Of a stretch of DNA of 44,764 bases, positions 1-7,892 are shown in pieces. Made by a program: the position numbers and the translations under genes. Position 1 is the first letter of the stretch, and every line of letters starts with the position of its first letter. This stretch comes from Candidatus Sphingomonas excrementigallinarum (GTDB lineage Bacteria > Pseudomonadota > Alphaproteobacteria > Sphingomonadales > Sphingomonadaceae), in assembly GCA_019112965.1 (NCBI GenBank), contig DXIH01000009.1, positions 1 to 44,764 on the forward strand, in the 5' to 3' direction. The notes under the pieces were generated by a model. The model searched no databases, was not told the origin of the DNA, and was given only the letters and a program-made list of their open reading frames with translations.

Positions 1-20
1 GTGGCGAGGCCCCACCCCAA

Positions 21-42
21 CCCCTCCCCTGAAGGGGAGGGG
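21..42. repeat. GC-rich palindrome, relative of the larger intergenic repeats
   Basis: A perfect 10-bp palindrome (CCCCTCCCCT, two-base loop, AGGGGAGGGG). The same CCTCCCCT/AGGGGAGG core forms both ends of the larger repeats at 20476-20595 and 41771-41910. It lies downstream of fliS and could act as an mRNA 3'-end hairpin, but no T-run follows it on the minus strand. Confidence 0.6.
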
Positions 43-93
43 CTTACATTGGTTCAAGGCAATGTCATCACAGTCTAGGATCATCCCAATGGT

Positions 94-172
94 CCGTTCA
101 GCCTGAGCGTAGTCGAAGGCCAAGGGCAACATAGCGCGGAACGTGCGCTTCGACTTCGCTCAGCGCGAACGG
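94..172. repeat. Inverted intergenic repeat (second family)
   Basis: Two inverted arms, about 94-117 and 148-172, share the words CCGTTC, CTGAGCG and GTCGAAG, with a few mismatches. A cleaner copy with 33-bp arms lies at 39681-39774. It fills most of the gap beyond the end of fliS; no gene is seen in bases 1-194. Confidence 0.6.
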
Positions 173-194
173 AGGGCGGGGTTGATGGCCCGAT

Positions 195-614
195 TCAATT
201 GTCCTTTTTCGGACTGTTCATCTTGCGCACCGTCTCCCACGCCTCGGCGATGTCGGCGATGCTGGCCGCGACGTTGCGGAAGATCTGCGCGTCCTGGCCC
301 AGCGAGGCGTCGACGATCTGCTTGCGCGCGCCGCCATAGAGGCGCGCGAAGGTGATCGACATCTCGCCGCCATTCTCGAAATCCAGGCCCGCCTCCAGCG
401 CGAACAGGATGGCGGTGGCGCGCGTCACCCGCTCGCTCTTGCGCGCCAGCTGGCCGTGCTCGGTCGCCCAGGCGGCGGAGCGGAGCGCGGAGATCAGTTC
501 CTCGTAGAGCAGCTGCACCAGCGCGGGACCATCGGCCATGGCGGTGCGACCGACCACGTCGATCTGGCGATAGACGGCGGCGGGGTCGGTCAGAAGGGCG
601 GAGGCATAGGTCAT
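195..614 (-). CDS. fliS: FliS, flagellin export chaperone
   Basis: Small cytosolic four-helix chaperone (139 aa) that binds the C-terminal helices of flagellin, prevents premature polymerisation and delivers flagellin to the FlhA export gate. The sequence has the family pattern: an N-terminal region with tyrosines followed by LVQLLYEELISALRSA, then a helix with the conserved glycine in EAGLDFENGGE, and a long final helix. The length is normal for FliS (about 130 aa). The ATG at 614 lies one base beyond the fliD stop, so fliD-fliS is a two-gene operon driven by the sigma28-type promoter at 2137-2163. Alphaproteobacteria of the Caulobacter type use FlaF/FlbT around flagellin; neither is seen here. 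FliT is also absent. Confidence 0.93.
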   Translation of the reverse strand: MTYASALLTDPAAVYRQIDVVGRTAMADGPALVQLLYEELISALRSAAWATEHGQLARKSERVTRATAILFALEAGLDFENGGEMSITFARLYGGARKQIVDASLGQDAQIFRNVAASIADIAEAWETVRKMNSPKKDN

Positions 615-615
615 A

Positions 616-2106
616 TCAGTTGCTCTTCGTCCACATCTTGACCTGCTGATCCATGAGGCCCTGTGCCGATTTATAGGCCGAGACGCGGCTGTTCATCGCC
701 GCGAAGCGGGCGGTCAGCGCGTCGCTGGCCCGGTCGCGGTTGTCGGACAGGCGGCTCTGCTGATCCGCGATATCCTTCTGCGCCTGCGTCAGGTTGCTGT
801 ACGATGCTGTCAGGCCATAGACGCTGCTGGTCGCCGACAGCTGGATGCTGTTCATCCGCGCCGACAGGCCGATCAGGTTGTCGCCGCTGGCCTGGAACAT
901 CTTCTCGATGGACCCCGGGTTGGCCGCCATCGCCTTGGTCAGCTGCGTCTGGTCGATGGTCAGCGTGCCGTCCTTTTCGGTCCTGACGCCCAGATCGGCC
1001 AGCGTCTTGGGGCCGAGATCGGTATCGTCGCCGGGCACCAGCTTGGTGGTGGTCAGCGTACGCATCGTCTGGGCCAGCGAACGCGCGGCGGGATCGGCGC
1101 GCAGATCGCCCGTGATCGGATCGATCGCCTTGTTCAGCGCGGTCATGTTGTCGTTATAGGTCGAGACGAAGTTGGACACGACGGTGCTGAGCGCCGCGAC
1201 AGGGCTGGAGCCGGTCAGCGTCAGCGGCTTGGTCGACACCGCGGACAGCGTCATGTTCACGCCGGTGATTAGGTCGTTGACGGTGTTGCTGGCCCGCTCG
1301 ACGGTGACGCCGTCCATCGTGATGCTGGCATTGGCGGCGGTCGACGACGTGGCGGTGCCGGTTGCGCCGTTGCCGACGTTCAGCCGGGCGAGCCCCGCCG
1401 TATCGCCCTCGGTCGCGGTGATGGTGAAGCTGTTGTCCTTGCCGCTGGCCCCGGTGAAGGACAGGAAGGCGTTGCCGCCGGCGTCGGTGACGACCGATGC
1501 CGTGATGCCGGTATTGGCGGCATTGATCTTGGCGGCCAGCAGGTCGGGCGTCGAATCGTCGGCGCCGAACGTCACCGACACGGCATCCTTCGCCCCGACC
1601 TTGATCGACAGGCTGCCGGTGCCCAGCGAGGCGGTCTTGGAAAAGGCCGTCTTGGTCGAGGAGACCTGCGCGCTGGCCAGTGCATTGACGGTGATCGACT
1701 TGGACATGCCCGCCAGCTTGGCGCCCGCCGCCGTCGTCACGCTCATGGTCGACGGGTCCGAGCTGGTCGCCTGCGTCGCGAGCGTTCCCCCGCTTGCCAG
1801 CGAGGCCAGCGCGGAGGCGAAATCGGTGATCGCGCTCTTGATCGACGACACGTCCGAGATCTGGGCGGTCAGCTTGTCCGACTGCGCCTTGAGGGCCGCG
1901 GTCTTGGCGGCGAACTGCGCCTCGATCAGCGAGGGGACGACCGTCGACAGGTCGATGCCCGAGCCCGCCTGCAGCGAGTTGAACAGCTGCTGGGCGGCGG
2001 TCTTCGTCGCGTTCTGCGCCGCATTGTTCGCGTTCGTCGCGCTGGACGACGAGGTGGAGGAGGTCGTCGTGGTATTGGACGATGTACTCGAGGAAACGGT
2101 GGTCAT
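616..2106 (-). CDS. fliD: FliD, filament cap protein
   Basis: Capping protein (496 aa) that sits at the filament tip and folds incoming flagellin subunits. After a Ser/Thr-rich start, the FliD N-terminal domain begins with the GSGIDLSTVVPSLIEAQ segment (around residues 48-64), the usual hallmark. The middle is variable and Ser/Thr/Ala-rich as expected for the surface-exposed D2-D3 region. The C-terminus ends in heptad-rich helices suited to coaxial packing. The start at 2106 is preceded by GGAG nine bases upstream and about 20 nt downstream of the predicted transcription start of a sigma28-type promoter, which supports this ATG. It is followed immediately by fliS. Confidence is high from the terminal domains and context. 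Confidence 0.95.
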   Translation of the reverse strand: MTTVSSSTSSNTTTTSSTSSSSATNANNAAQNATKTAAQQLFNSLQAGSGIDLSTVVPSLIEAQFAAKTAALKAQSDKLTAQISDVSSIKSAITDFASALASLASGGTLATQATSSDPSTMSVTTAAGAKLAGMSKSITVNALASAQVSSTKTAFSKTASLGTGSLSIKVGAKDAVSVTFGADDSTPDLLAAKINAANTGITASVVTDAGGNAFLSFTGASGKDNSFTITATEGDTAGLARLNVGNGATGTATSSTAANASITMDGVTVERASNTVNDLITGVNMTLSAVSTKPLTLTGSSPVAALSTVVSNFVSTYNDNMTALNKAIDPITGDLRADPAARSLAQTMRTLTTTKLVPGDDTDLGPKTLADLGVRTEKDGTLTIDQTQLTKAMAANPGSIEKMFQASGDNLIGLSARMNSIQLSATSSVYGLTASYSNLTQAQKDIADQQSRLSDNRDRASDALTARFAAMNSRVSAYKSAQGLMDQQVKMWTKSN

Positions 2107-2136
2107 CGACGATACTCCGGCGCGCGCTTGCCTTGC

Positions 2137-2163
2137 TTAACGGCCGCGGGCCGCCGGGCTTTA
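2137..2163 (-). promoter_or_regulatory. Sigma28 (FliA) promoter of fliD-fliS
   Basis: Reading the minus strand: TAAA at 2163-2160, a 15-base spacer, then GCCGTTAA at 2144-2137. This matches the enterobacterial FliA consensus TAAA-N15-GCCGATAA at all but one position. The same layout recurs before both flagellin genes and flgM. The predicted transcription start, near 2129, is about 23 bases before the fliD ATG. Confidence 0.82.
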
Positions 2164-2197
2164 GGGGGATGCGACGAATGACGGGGCACGATGCGCA

Positions 2198-3325
2198 TCA
2201 TGGCTGCTCGACGCCGTTCTCGTCGAAGCGGGCACCCACCGGCACCTCGACTGGCGGCTGCGACGTACCGCCCGCCCCCGCATTGAGGCCGAAGACGAAG
2301 GCGAGCACGACCGCGATCGCCTGGTACAGGTCGGCACGCACCTCCTGGCCCTCGCGGCTGGTGTAATAGACGGCGCGGGCGAGCTGCGGATATTCCAGCA
2401 CCGGCGTGTCCAGCTCGGCGGCCAGTTCGCGAATGGCCAGCGCGGTCGCGCCGCGTCCCTTGGCGACCACCACCGGCACCTCGTCCTGACCCCGGTCGTA
2501 GCGCAGGGCGACGGCGAAATGGGTCGGGTTGGTCAGGATGACATGCGCCTCCTGCACCGCCGCGCGAACCGCCCGGCGCGACATCTCGCGCTGCTTGCCA
2601 CGGATATGCGCCTTGGCCTCGGGATTGCCTTCGCTTTCCTTATGCTCGTCCTTGACCTCCTGCTTGGTCATCTTGAGCTTGGAAAAGAGCTGGATGATCT
2701 GGATCGGCACATCGAACCCGGCGATCAGGATCAGGCCGAAGCCCATGACCAGCAGGATGGTGATGAAGGTGCCGCCCAGCGATCCGATCGCGCCGTTCAG
2801 GTCCGACTGCGCCAGCCCCAGGGTGGTGCGCGACGTCTTCCACAGCATATAGGCGCCGAGCGCGCCGAGCAGCACGACCTTGAGCAGCGATTTGCCCAGT
2901 TCGATCCAGCCATGCGTCCCGAAGATGCGCTTCAGGCCCGAGGCGGGGTTCAGCTTGGACGGCTTGGGCGCCATCGCCTTGGGATTGAACTGGAGCGAGC
3001 CGAGGCCCGCCTGCGAGGCGATGGTCGCGACGACGGTGACCGCGAACAGCGAGGCGAGCGAGGGCCAGAGCTTGCCGCCTGCCTCCAGCAAGGGGCGGAA
3101 CGGCTCGAAATCCTCGACATCGGCATGGGTGAACTGAAAGCTCGTCGCCATCACCGCCTTGCACGCGCCCAGCAAAGTGGGCCCTGCGAACATCAGCCAG
3201 GCGATACCTGCCATCATCACCAAGGCCGCCGCCAGGTCGCGGCTGCGCAGGATCTGCCCGTCCTCGCGCGCCTTGTCGCGGCGCTTTTGGGTTGGGGCTT
3301 CTGTCTTTTCGCCGCCCTCCGACAT
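2198..3325 (-). CDS. flhB: FlhB, export gate and substrate-specificity switch
   Basis: Inner-membrane component of the flagellar type III export gate (375 aa). It switches export from rod/hook to filament substrates. The N-terminal half carries four predicted membrane segments (about residues 31-50, 88-105, 145-165, 185-205). The conserved KMTKQEVKDEHKE stretch is at about 219-230, and the autocleavage motif NPTH is at 266-269, so self-cleavage between N and P is expected. The C-terminal cytosolic domain is complete. The ATG at 3325 overlaps the fliR stop by one base, indicating translational coupling in a fliQ-fliR-flhB unit. There is no obvious terminator before the fliD promoter region downstream. 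Identification is firm. Confidence 0.96.
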   Translation of the reverse strand: MSEGGEKTEAPTQKRRDKAREDGQILRSRDLAAALVMMAGIAWLMFAGPTLLGACKAVMATSFQFTHADVEDFEPFRPLLEAGGKLWPSLASLFAVTVVATIASQAGLGSLQFNPKAMAPKPSKLNPASGLKRIFGTHGWIELGKSLLKVVLLGALGAYMLWKTSRTTLGLAQSDLNGAIGSLGGTFITILLVMGFGLILIAGFDVPIQIIQLFSKLKMTKQEVKDEHKESEGNPEAKAHIRGKQREMSRRAVRAAVQEAHVILTNPTHFAVALRYDRGQDEVPVVVAKGRGATALAIRELAAELDTPVLEYPQLARAVYYTSREGQEVRADLYQAIAVVLAFVFGLNAGAGGTSQPPVEVPVGARFDENGVEQP

Positions 3326-4098
3326 CAGCCGATCACCAGCGTTTCGGTGGCGGCGAGGCCTTCGCGGATGATGACGAGCATATAGTCGCCCATCGCCGGG
3401 AAGGCGACGGCGATGGTGATGACACCGATGGTCAGCGCGGCGGGCATGCCCACCGAGAAGAGGTTGAGCGAGGGCGCGGCGCGGCTCATCATACCCATGA
3501 CGAGGTTGAGGCTGAGCAGCAGGAAGCCGACCGGCAGCGCCAGCAGCAGCCCGGCGAGAAAGGCATAGCCGCCGAACAGCGCAATCGCCTTGAACTGCGC
3601 CGGGGCCATCCAGGCCTGTCCGGGCGGCAGCGCCTCATAGCTCTTCACGATCGTCTCGACGAGGACAAGGTGCCCGTCGACCGACAGGAACAACAGCGTC
3701 AGCATGACGGTGAAGAACTGGCCCAGCGCCTGGCTCGACCGGCCGTTGAGCGGATCGACGGTGGTGGCGAAGTTCAATCCCATCGACCCGCCGATCAGCT
3801 CGCTGGCGACCAGGGGCGCGGTGAAGGCGACCTGAAGGATCAGGCCCAGCGCCAGCCCCACGATCGCCTCCCCCGCGACCGACATGATCGTGGGGACCGA
3901 GAAGATGACGGGCGGCGGCACGACCGGATGGACCGAATTCACCAGAAAGGCGATGGCGCCGGCCAGGCTGACCCGTACGGGCAGGGGGATCGACACCGCG
4001 CCGAACACGGGCGCGGTGATGAAGGCGGCCCCGATGCGGATCATCAGGAACAGGATCGCCCAAGCCTGCGGCTCGATCGAGAGGCCGAAGCCGAGCAT
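3325..4098 (-). CDS. fliR: FliR, export gate membrane protein
   Basis: Integral membrane subunit (257 aa) of the FliP-FliQ-FliR export gate core. The sequence is almost wholly hydrophobic with about six membrane segments, opening MLGFGLSIEPQAWAILFLMIRIGAAF and containing the family's FGAVSIPLPVRVSLAGAIAF segment. The reading frame extends upstream to 4329, but that extension is Arg/Ala-rich and out of character. The ATG at 4098 lies two bases after the fliQ stop and gives the usual family length (about 255 aa), so it is chosen. Its stop overlaps the flhB start. Confidence 0.95.
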   Translation of the reverse strand: MLGFGLSIEPQAWAILFLMIRIGAAFITAPVFGAVSIPLPVRVSLAGAIAFLVNSVHPVVPPPVIFSVPTIMSVAGEAIVGLALGLILQVAFTAPLVASELIGGSMGLNFATTVDPLNGRSSQALGQFFTVMLTLLFLSVDGHLVLVETIVKSYEALPPGQAWMAPAQFKAIALFGGYAFLAGLLLALPVGFLLLSLNLVMGMMSRAAPSLNLFSVGMPAALTIGVITIAVAFPAMGDYMLVIIREGLAATETLVIG

Positions 4099-4100
4099 GG

Positions 4101-4370
4101 TTACTTCACGAGATCGGGAATACGCTCGAACATGCTGACCATGAAGTCGCTGAGCAGTCCGACGATCAGGCTGCCGAAGATCAGGATCGAGACGGCGACG
4201 ACGATCAGCTTGGGGACGAAGGACAGCGTCTGTTCGTTGATCGAGGTCGCGGCCTGGATCATGCCGATCACCAGACCCGAGACGAGCACGGGCACCAGGA
4301 TCGGCGCGGCGGCGAGCGCCAGCACCCACATGCTCTGGTTGGCCAGCGTCAGGAAATATTGGGCGTCCAT
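4101..4370 (-). CDS. fliQ: FliQ, export gate small membrane protein
   Basis: Two-helix inner-membrane protein (89 aa) of the export gate. The sequence MDAQYFLTLANQSMWV followed by two hydrophobic helices (about 16-38 and 51-75) joined by the QAATSINEQTLSFVPK loop is diagnostic. The frame opens upstream to 4418, but the ATG at 4370 gives the standard 89-aa length. It is separated from fliP by 312 bp that contain a palindromic repeat, so fliQ-fliR-flhB may use its own promoter. The minus strand upstream contains a GATAAT box with no convincing -35 hexamer, and a TTAACCAT word. Confidence 0.94.
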   Translation of the reverse strand: MDAQYFLTLANQSMWVLALAAAPILVPVLVSGLVIGMIQAATSINEQTLSFVPKLIVVAVSILIFGSLIVGLLSDFMVSMFERIPDLVK

Positions 4371-4478
4371 GATGCGGTCTTTGGTCCCGTGTGGGGTGGC
4401 GTCCGTTGCTTTCGACAATGCGTCGGCTGGTACGGATTATCGGCGAGAATGGTTAACGAAGACCTTCCCGCTCTCATC

Positions 4479-4676
4479 TTCCCTCGCCCCTCAACGAGGG
4501 GAGAGGGTTGCGCAGACTTGGCCTTTGCGAAAGCAAAGGCTTAGTCGGAGCTGGGTGAGGGGTGAGCGCGCAGAGCGCGCGCGAGCCGAAGGCTCGCTCA
4601 ACCCCTCACCCAAGCTGCGCTAGCCAGCACGCTGGCAAGCTCCGCTAACCCTCTCCCCTGTCCAGGGGAGAGGGAA
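4479..4676. repeat. Palindromic intergenic repeat between fliQ and fliP
   Basis: About 200 bp with inverted ends (TTCCCTCGCCCC near the left edge; GGGGAGAGGGA near the right edge) and several nested palindromes, including GAGGGTT/AACCCTC and CCTTTGCGAAAGCAAAGG. It resembles the repeat families at 20476-20595 and 41771-41910 in design but not in detailed sequence. No coding capacity is seen. It breaks the otherwise tightly packed fli operon exactly between fliP and fliQ. Confidence 0.75.
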
Positions 4677-4682
4677 AAGTAC

Positions 4683-5564
4683 CTACGTCGCGAAACTGTT
4701 CGCCAGGCTGCCCATGGTCAGCGCCCATCCATCCACCAGCACGAACAGCAGCAGCTTGAACGGCAGCGATATGATCGAGGGCGACAGCATCATCATGCCC
4801 AGCGCCATCAGGACGGTGGCGACCACCAGGTCGATGACGATGAAGGGCAGGAAGATCAGGAAGCCGATCTGGAACGCGGTCTTCAGCTCCGAGGTGACGA
4901 AGGCGGGCAGCAGCACGGCATAGGGAATGTCCTTGGGGCTGGCATAGGGGCCCGACTTCGCCATTTCGGCGAACATCGACACGTCCTTCACCCGCGTCTG
5001 CTTGGCCATGAAGGCGTGGAGCGGCGCACCGGCGGCCTTTATCATCTCGGTGCCGGGCAGGCGGCCTTGCGCATAGGGTTCGATCGCCTGGGTGTTCATC
5101 TGGCTGATCGTCGGGGCCATGATGAACAGCGACAGGAAGACCGACAGGCCGATCAGCACCTGGTTGGGCGGCGTCTGTTGCAGGCCCAGCGCCTGGCGCA
5201 GGATGGCGAGCACGATGACGATCCGGGTAAAGCTGGTCATCATCAGGATGATGCCCGGCAGGATCGTCAGCAGGCCCATGATGATGAGGACCTGGAGCGA
5301 CAGGCTCAGCGAGCCCGAGCCGCCATTGTTGCCGCCGCCCAGCTGCCCCAGCGCGCGGTCGACCGCGTCGCCGACGCCCGGAGCGGGGGCCGCCGCCGGA
5401 GCCGCGGCCGGAGCGGCCTGTGCGAAGGCGGGCATCGCGATGACCAGCGCCAGCAGCAGGGCGAGGACGATCCAGAGCGGCTTCAGGCTGCGCTTCGGTT
5501 CGCTTTGGCCATGGGTACGGATCAGCGCGGGGCCGGTGCCCCGGCGGGTCACGGAAATGCTCAT
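4683..5564 (-). CDS. fliP: FliP, export gate membrane protein
   Basis: Core subunit (293 aa) of the flagellar export gate. A basic N-terminus is followed by a hydrophobic signal segment (about residues 29-45, ending AFA/QA), as FliP is made with a cleavable signal. An Ala/Pro-rich stretch follows, then the conserved core with MTSFTRIVIVLAILRQALG, QTPPNQVLIGLSVFLSLF, the YASPKDIPYAVLLPAFVTSELK segment, and the final hydrophobic SIISLPFKLLLFVLVDGW. The frame is open upstream to 5852, but the ATG at 5564 overlaps the fliO stop by four bases (ATGA) and begins before the signal segment, so it is chosen. The Ala/Pro linker is longer than in enteric FliP. Confidence 0.95.
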   Translation of the reverse strand: MSISVTRRGTGPALIRTHGQSEPKRSLKPLWIVLALLLALVIAMPAFAQAAPAAAPAAAPAPGVGDAVDRALGQLGGGNNGGSGSLSLSLQVLIIMGLLTILPGIILMMTSFTRIVIVLAILRQALGLQQTPPNQVLIGLSVFLSLFIMAPTISQMNTQAIEPYAQGRLPGTEMIKAAGAPLHAFMAKQTRVKDVSMFAEMAKSGPYASPKDIPYAVLLPAFVTSELKTAFQIGFLIFLPFIVIDLVVATVLMALGMMMLSPSIISLPFKLLLFVLVDGWALTMGSLANSFAT

Positions 5565-5917
5565 TGGTCGAACTTCTTGGGTGCGAAGCGCGAGACGAAA
5601 TCGGTGCGGCGCGGGGTGGTGGGCGTCAGTGGCGCCGGGTTCGGCGCGGCGGGCGTGGTCCCGTTGCCCTCGACCTTGTCGACCAGCTGCACGCCGCCGC
5701 GCCCGACCGAGACGAGCAGGTTGCGCCCCTCGAACTCGATGACCGCCAGGCGCAGGCCGGGCGAGATCATCATCGTCTCCCGGACATGGATCAGCCGCGT
5801 GGCGGGCCGACCCGGCATCCGGCTTTCCAGACGGCGCCAGAGGTAGAGGCACCCGATCATCAGGCCGCAGATCAGCGGCAGCAGGATGACGAGTTTCAGG
5901 ACATAGGACCAGAGCAT
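5561..5917 (-). CDS. fliO: FliO, export-gate assembly protein
   Basis: Small single-span membrane protein (118 aa) that assists FliP assembly. It has one N-terminal membrane segment (about residues 5-27), a basic turn (RRLESR), then a small beta-rich cytosolic domain with the FliO-like sequence LAVIEFEGRNLLVSVGRGGVQLVDKVE, and a Pro-rich tail. Length and position between fliN and fliP are typical. It shares a four-base ATGA overlap with fliP. FliO is poorly conserved, so the call rests partly on location. Confidence 0.88.
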   Translation of the reverse strand: MLWSYVLKLVILLPLICGLMIGCLYLWRRLESRMPGRPATRLIHVRETMMISPGLRLAVIEFEGRNLLVSVGRGGVQLVDKVEGNGTTPAAPNPAPLTPTTPRRTDFVSRFAPKKFDQ

Positions 5918-5924
5918 GGGTGGA

Positions 5925-6215
5925 TCAGCCGCGCTTGTCGGGGTTGACCAGCTCGGTCAGGCGCACGCCGAACCGATCGCCGACCGTCACCACCTCGCCG
6001 CGCCCGATCAGCGTGCCGTTGACCAGCACGTCGAGCAGCTCGTTGGCCTGACGGTCCAGTTCGATCACGCTCGATTCGGACAGCGCCAGCAGCTCGCGCA
6101 GCGACAGCTGGGTCGAGCCGATCTCCACGGTCAGCTTGACGTCGACATCCTGGAGCAGCCGGAAATTGGCCGCGACCGATGTGTCGACGGGGAAGCCCCC
6201 GGCCATATCGTTCAT
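5925..6215 (-). CDS. fliN: FliN, C-ring switch protein
   Basis: Short FliN (96 aa), a SpoA-fold protein of the lower C ring that also docks FliH for export. The whole protein is essentially the SpoA domain: LLQDVDVKLTVEIGSTQLSLRELLALSESSVIELDR, then the NGTLIGRGEVVTVGDRFGVRLTEL hallmark. The long N-terminal extension seen in enteric FliN is reduced to about 20 residues. The start at 6215 overlaps the end of fliM by four bases, indicating coupled translation. Motor and export roles are known for the family. Confidence 0.95.
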   Translation of the reverse strand: MNDMAGGFPVDTSVAANFRLLQDVDVKLTVEIGSTQLSLRELLALSESSVIELDRQANELLDVLVNGTLIGRGEVVTVGDRFGVRLTELVNPDKRG

Positions 6216-7189
6216 TCTTCGAATCCTTCGTGAGCACGGGCCAGTCCTTCGACGGTCCGGTTGAGCGAGGTAAGCTGGACGGCGGCGCGGCCATTGGCGG
6301 TACCGACCGTGCCCATGCCGAGCAGGTCGCCGCCGACCATCACCGGCACTTCCGGGCCGAAACTGATCGGGATCACGTCGCCGGTCTTCAGCTCCATCAG
6401 ACGGCTGAGCGACACGACGGGTTCGGCGAGCACCGAGCGAACCGGGAAGCGCACCGTCATCACCGCGCGGGTCAGGTCGCCGCGCCAGGTGGGATCGACC
6501 TCGGCCTGCTTGTCGACGACCTTGCCGGTCAGGGCGGAGCCGTGCGGCTTCAACGCGCTGACGGGGTAGAGGATGTCGATCATCGTCGGGCGGCGGTTGC
6601 GGCCGTCGATGCCGAAGCGGGTGACGATCATCGCGTCGTCGCCCTCGATCCCCGACAGCATGGCGGGCGAGGCTTCGGGATGACCGGCGCGGAAATCGAT
6701 CCGGGCGAGCGACTCCCAGGCGCCGCGCAGCGGCGCGGCCATCATGTCGCCGAGCTGGCTCACCATCGCCTCGGCGGCGGGCGAGAATTCGGGCGGCAGC
6801 ACGTCGGGCACCGCGCCGGTGCCGCCGAACAGCAGGTCGATCAGCGCCAGGCTGAACGCGCCGTCGATGACGATCAGCGCCTGGGCGTCGGACGTGCTGC
6901 CGCTGGGCGAGGTCATCGCCATGGGCAGCCAGGCGCTCAGGCCGTCGCCGCGCTCGGCCCGGTAATCGGCGAAGCGCTGGACGACCAGCGGCTCCGCCCA
7001 GCAGCGCAGTTCCTCGCGCAGAAGGGATTCGAACAGCCCCCGCAGCGACCGCGCGAGACGCGCGGACAGATGCTGCATCGTATGCAGGTCGCCGAACGGA
7101 TTGAGCTTGGTCGTGCCCAGCACGCCATGATCGGCGGTCTGTTCACGACCGCGTTCGCGGCGTTCAACCTGGGGGGCGGCGTTAACCAT
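6212..7189 (-). CDS. fliM: FliM, C-ring switch protein lacking the usual CheY-binding N-terminus
   Basis: Switch protein (325 aa) linking FliG to FliN in the C ring. The middle domain carries the GGXG motif as GGTG (residues 122-125), and the C-terminus is a SpoA domain (LMELKTGDVIPISFGPEVPVMVGG). The odd part is the N-terminus. FliM proteins usually open with a short LSQxEIDALL-type peptide that binds phosphorylated CheY; here the first 30 residues are polar and Arg/Glu/Ala-rich with nothing like it. The start could be mis-set, but fliL ends only three bases upstream, which leaves little room. It lies in the fliL-fliM-fliN run and overlaps fliN by four bases. Confidence 0.94.
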   Translation of the reverse strand: MVNAAPQVERRERGREQTADHGVLGTTKLNPFGDLHTMQHLSARLARSLRGLFESLLREELRCWAEPLVVQRFADYRAERGDGLSAWLPMAMTSPSGSTSDAQALIVIDGAFSLALIDLLFGGTGAVPDVLPPEFSPAAEAMVSQLGDMMAAPLRGAWESLARIDFRAGHPEASPAMLSGIEGDDAMIVTRFGIDGRNRRPTMIDILYPVSALKPHGSALTGKVVDKQAEVDPTWRGDLTRAVMTVRFPVRSVLAEPVVSLSRLMELKTGDVIPISFGPEVPVMVGGDLLGMGTVGTANGRAAVQLTSLNRTVEGLARAHEGFEE

Positions 7190-7192
7190 GCC

Positions 7193-7882
7193 TCACTGAA
7201 CAACAAAATTGGTAAAGTAGACGTTAGCGACGCCTCCGAATCCCTCCTTCTGCCGCAGAATCTCGTTGATCGAGTCGACCAGCTTGCGTTGCAGCTGGCG
7301 CTTGCCCTCGCTGGAAAACACCATTTCCTCATTGGCGTCGCCCAAGGTCATCAGGATGGCCGAGCGGACGGCCAGGTCGTTGGTCTTCAGATTGTTGATG
7401 ACCGTGTCGTCATAGGGCGTCGAGATCGCCAGGCCCACCTGGATGATATGCACCGAGTCGCGCATGTTCGAGGTGAAGTCCTTGGGCAGCTCGTAATAGT
7501 TGGACGCATAGCGTTCGCCGCCATCCCCCACCGGAGTCGGCATGCCCTTGTTTTCATGGGCCTCGCCGCCGCCCTCGCCATGGCCGCCGCCGCCTTCGCC
7601 GCCGCCGCCATGGCCGCCTTCGCCCTCGGCGCCTTCGGCCCCGGCGCGCTTCTGCTCGGACTTGGGCACCAGCTTGGGGCCGGGATGCTTGGCCTCGGCC
7701 TCGGCCTCGCCATTGTCCTCCTTGGCATGGCCGCCGCCGATCAGGCCGGAATTGGCGGCATACAGGCCAGCGCCCACGCCCCCGCCCAGCAGTACGAGCA
7801 CGCCGACCACCATCACGATGATCTTGCCCAGCTTGCCCTTCTTCTTGGGCGCCTTTTCGTCGGTATCCTTGGTGTCACTCAT
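7193..7882 (-). CDS. fliL: FliL, basal-body protein at the stator
   Basis: Single-span inner-membrane protein (229 aa) that surrounds MotB and supports torque. A Lys-rich cytosolic start (residues 1-20) precedes one membrane segment (about 21-43). A long Gly/Glu/His/Ala-rich linker (about 48-118) then leads to the periplasmic FliL domain, with the typical RYASNYYELPKDFTSNM and a C-terminal VANVYFTNFVVQ. The Gly/His-rich linker is unusually long and low in complexity, which accounts for the length above the common 150-180 aa. Ten bases separate it from fliK upstream. Confidence 0.93.
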   Translation of the reverse strand: MSDTKDTDEKAPKKKGKLGKIIVMVVGVLVLLGGGVGAGLYAANSGLIGGGHAKEDNGEAEAEAKHPGPKLVPKSEQKRAGAEGAEGEGGHGGGGEGGGGHGEGGGEAHENKGMPTPVGDGGERYASNYYELPKDFTSNMRDSVHIIQVGLAISTPYDDTVINNLKTNDLAVRSAILMTLGDANEEMVFSSEGKRQLQRKLVDSINEILRQKEGFGGVANVYFTNFVVQ

Positions 7883-7892
7883 GGCTCAGTCC

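Noticed and set aside
4371..4470. GCCGATAA on the minus strand upstream of fliQ as a FliA promoter
   Set aside because: No TAAA lies at the 15-base spacing; the match is limited to the -10 word. It may instead be part of another promoter type.
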